A stretch of DNA of 64,000 nt from Mycteria americana (lineage: Eukaryota; Chordata; Aves; Ciconiiformes; Ciconiidae), in the NCBI RefSeq assembly GCF_035582795.1, contig NC_134366.1, forward strand, positions 111,156,256 to 111,220,255, in the 5' to 3' direction. Both the position numbers and the translations under genes were made by a program. Shown piece by piece: positions 60,706 through 64,000 of the stretch (position 1 is its first letter; each line of letters starts with the position of its first letter). The notes beneath the pieces are model-generated. The model had not been told where the DNA came from. It was given only the letters and a program-made list of their open reading frames with translations, and did no database searches.

Positions 60706-62679
60706 CGCAATGATCCAGTGAAGCAGGGACAACTTTTTAAGGAACGATCCAGGCTAAAAGTCTTCAAAATACAACAGGAGCGTTCTAAAACATTATGTTT
60801 AAACTCGTCGAATGCAGTTCTCCTCCTCCGGTGCAAAACTACCACCAGGTAAAGCGGTACAGAACAGATCAATGTTCTCTAAACCGCATGTCTTGCTGGA
60901 CTAATCTTCTTCACCTAATGCAGATGAAGGTGCCCCCATATATTTGCTTGCTTTAAACAGGATTTGAGAAAATAGTTTTTTAAACATGGATCCCAGCTTG
61001 GTCCATAGGGACCGACAGAACTTCAGCCTCACAAGGAATATGGAAAAAAGTAACTAGTTCCCACAAGGCTTCTATGTTAGCAAGAGCTGTTTAACTTATT
61101 TTTCTGCAGCCAAACTACATACATATAAAACTTTAATACCCTTGAAATCTCATGGGGCTTAAATAATCTTGCTGGTGATAGGTATCTAGCTAGGAGGAGG
61201 ACGATAAATCAAGCTATGAAGTTCCTTTTTTTTCTTCACTGGAGAGATTTTACTAGAAAAAGGATTCCCAAAAGCTTTCCTCCACTGAGATTTGAAAGCA
61301 TTTGAGCTTTGTATCTGTCATTTGTCCAAATTTAGAACACTAATATATCTAAGCCCAGGTAAAGGTGGATTTCTTCTGCTACTTCTTTTATTTTGCCTTC
61401 ATTTTATTAAGTATATTGTCAGCATTTTCACAAAGCAGGAAAAGTTACTTCCTTTAGAGCTATGTCCCCCCATTCCAGAAATGTAAAGAAGAATACCCTT
61501 GTATATCTGTTTAGCTAGCAAGGTGATGCAGGCAGTAAAAAAAAAATCATGAGGAGCACTTTATGGACTGAGGACACATCCTGATAAATACTACTTCTAG
61601 ACATAGACAAGATGGGAAAGAGAAATTTAAATGGAATATTGTGCTTTTCAGAATGTTTTGAAGGTAACGATATTTAAGGCTAGATAGTTTTCTTAAAGAG
61701 ACACCAGTGAAGACCTCACTACCCTTTGGCTTCCTGAACATTTTGTACACAATGTATACAATTTGTATACAACACTTGTACACCCACCTCTCTTACTGTT
61801 GCATTTAGCTAGCGTTTTGGTAAGAGGGCTTGAAAGCAAAGTGTACTGATGGAGTATGCTACTTCTTGGGCACTTTAGTTATTCCACAGAAAAGGCAGTT
61901 TTAAAGGAAATACCAAGCGTTCTCCTGGAATTACAGGAGAATGTTTCTAGAGCTGAAAATCCCCTCCATTTATGTGGCCGTTTGCCGACAGGAGAGTAAC
62001 TAGCACTGCATGGTGAAAAGACCACCTGTGTTACACAGTTCATCCAGGGGCACGGCCCATGTCACCCATTACAAGTATGTGAATGTCAGAAGCTAATTAC
62101 AGACACTGAGGTCTTGCTCCCTTTTCTCTGTGGGGGTGATGGTGTTGAAGGAGGTGGCCAAGAGGAAGGGAGATTGTCAGAGATAGGGCTGCAAGTGTTA
62201 TAGCTCCCTTCGTCTGTGAATAGCTTTTAGACCCAACTATGACAGGGTAATGCAGCTTCAGCAAAGAGGATGGCTGAAGGCACCCTGAAAGGGTCCGCAC
62301 CCTTTCCCACCAGGGGGGAGACTGACTGACTTGCTATGTTCCTTGGACTCCAACGAAATAAAAGAGGGTTACGCTTTAGTTAGGAAAGAGCAATTAGCAG
62401 TTCCTGGAGATTATTATAATTTTACATTTATAATGGCAATTGTATTTTTCTGCTTTTTAGAAGAAAAATATCACCCTACCTCTCTAGTATTCTGCTATTT
62501 ACAAAACAGGATGATATGCAAAGATGATTTATATATGATATACTCCTCCCCTGCAGCTTTTTTTCCAGCCTGTAAGATGTTTTGTTTGTCACGAGGTGTA
62601 TGGAGGGTGCCACCACGGCTGTGTATCCTGCTGCTTTGAGCAAGTGTGCTCACCCATCTGCTTTCTTGCAATTCCACAG

Positions 62680-62719
62680 GAGAAAGAGGAGTTGTGAAAA
62701 TGACAACAGTGCACTCCAT
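62680..62719 (+). other. Possible 40-nt internal or first coding exon
   Basis: Acceptor-like TTTCTTGCAATTCCACAG, then 40 nt with two open frames (one beginning at an ATG within GAAAATGACAACAGTG), then a consensus donor GTAAGT. The arrangement is that of a real exon, but no flanking exons were identified. Confidence 0.2.
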
Positions 62720-64000
62720 GTAAGTACAGGATGAGAAACATTTTATTTATAACTCTGGGGCTACCCTAACCAAAAATAAGCTTGAAAGTAATCCCCTGAC
62801 TTGTTTCTCTGGATTCTGCAGTTTCTTGAAATGCAGTGTATAAAACAGAGGTTTGTACTTTGCTTTTAGACAGTCACAGCATCACGGAGAAATTGTGAAG
62901 GTCAGTTGCGCTGTGGACAACTCCACATCCATCCATGTCTTTTAAATTATATTCGTGTCTCTTCCTTATTGCCAGTTTTGGCCTGTCTCTGTTTTTCTCA
63001 TATGGGTCTGGACTGGTTGCCAAAGGGACAGAATCATTATGTTGCCTTTGCTAAGACTGCTCCTGACACCTGGAACTGTAGCATTTATTGCCAGCTGGGG
63101 AGCACAGTACTGAGGCCTGACACAAATGCCAAAGTATGACAGGGGCACTTAGTGCAAGAACTATGGTGCTGACAGCTTTACAGACAACTTTAAAAACTTC
63201 TGTTCTGATGTGTCAAAGAGACCAAACAACTAGGGATCTGATTTCCACACAGACAGTTCTTTCACACAACCCTTGAAATACCTTACATTTCTGTGTATGT
63301 TAGGAGTCCTTGCTACTGAAAAAAAAGGTAAATAAATCTGGCTGCGAATAAGCAAATTCTTAGTCTGTCTTCTCAAGCTGAAGACAAACACACACATTAA
63401 CCCCAATGGTCAACTCTTGCTGTTTTTCCACAAGCCTGACAGAATTTCACGTACCTGCACTGTTGGAAAAACATCATTATGTGAGGTCATCATCTTTTCC
63501 TTCCCAGAAAGTTTCTAGTCCTGACAGTTTCTTTCTTCAGTGCAAGCAAGGCTCTAAAACAAGACAAAAGTAAACCTAACAGCTGGTCTCTTTGCTGTAC
63601 CTATACCGTTTACTATAAAAAATGGGTTTTACATCTTGCTTTAGGAAGTACTCCTTTCTCCAGCAGTGAAGTCCACTGAAAACAAGCCACAGCTGGATTA
63701 ATAAGAAAGCAAAGCTGGGATGCAGTTACAGGAAAAAACCTAGCCTGTCAGTTCTGTTGTTGACACGGAGGTTTACAATAGCTTTCAGGCAGCTTGATAT
63801 GGTGGTAGAAACTCATAAAGGAGGGGCAAAAATAGTATTACATTTTCTAGTTTAAATTGTGTATTTTTATACAGTCTTGCTTTGTAAAAGGTGACGAATG
63901 ATTACATTTTTATCAAGGTATAGTATGGGCTTAAGGCTAGTAATCTTAGTATTAGATTATAAACTTAGATAGCTTGCAAAATTTCTGATGTGCTCAAACC

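Larger units (their letters stand above)
56646..64000. other. Intergenic, no named gene; two exon-like segments
   Basis: AT-rich DNA to the right edge of the window with a (TA)n run near 60329-60343. Two short segments with good splice-site context (60627-60705 and 62680-62719) are listed separately. The neighbour I would expect beyond CYB5A from mammalian gene order (TIMM21, convergent) is not recognisable here. Confidence 0.55.

Noticed and set aside
1..64000. tRNA, rRNA, CRISPR and bacterial operon features
   Set aside because: No tRNA B-box-like GTTCGAATC core, no regular repeat-spacer arrays, and the gene structure is spliced eukaryotic.

Overview
This is vertebrate nuclear DNA, most likely from a bird. 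The evidence is one spliced gene whose assembled 138-residue product matches avian cytochrome b5, several CR1 LINE 3' ends (some with the ATTCTGTG-type tail), and retroviral LTRs of avian type. There is no sign of bacterial organisation. Most short ORFs in the window are chance ORFs in intron or intergenic DNA.

Layout. Positions 1-1310 form a CpG island holding the promoter and first exon of CYB5A. The gene runs on the + strand to about 15.17 kb. Its five coding exons are 750-893, 8795-8923, 10574-10603, 13146-13180 and 14036-14114. All introns are GT-AG, followed by a UTR of about 1 kb with AATAAA at 15144. The joined frame is intact. It encodes a haem-binding domain with both axial histidines (H49, H73) and a C-terminal membrane anchor.

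From 15.2 kb to the end (about 49 kb) I find no gene I can name. The stretch is AT-rich intergenic DNA carrying CR1 fragments (24.5, 27.8, 32.1, 37.7, 38.6, 41.8 kb), three LTR loci all in minus orientation (28.0-29.0, 35.7-36.6, 49.9-50.3 kb), a minisatellite, simple repeats and two striking hairpins. The LTR at 49876-50259 is complete, with a perfect 6-bp target duplication. It is a solo LTR, apparently from a fairly recent insertion.

Items worth a second look: an in-frame 20-codon extension into CYB5A intron 4 that would give an anchorless cytochrome b5; a possible small membrane-protein ORF on the minus strand at 34025-34381; exon-like segments at 60627 and 62680; a GC-box/TATA arrangement at 22.75 kb; and nested hairpins at 43.81 kb. 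I found no convincing new biological system. These are candidates only, and each would be settled by RNA-seq or cross-species alignment.
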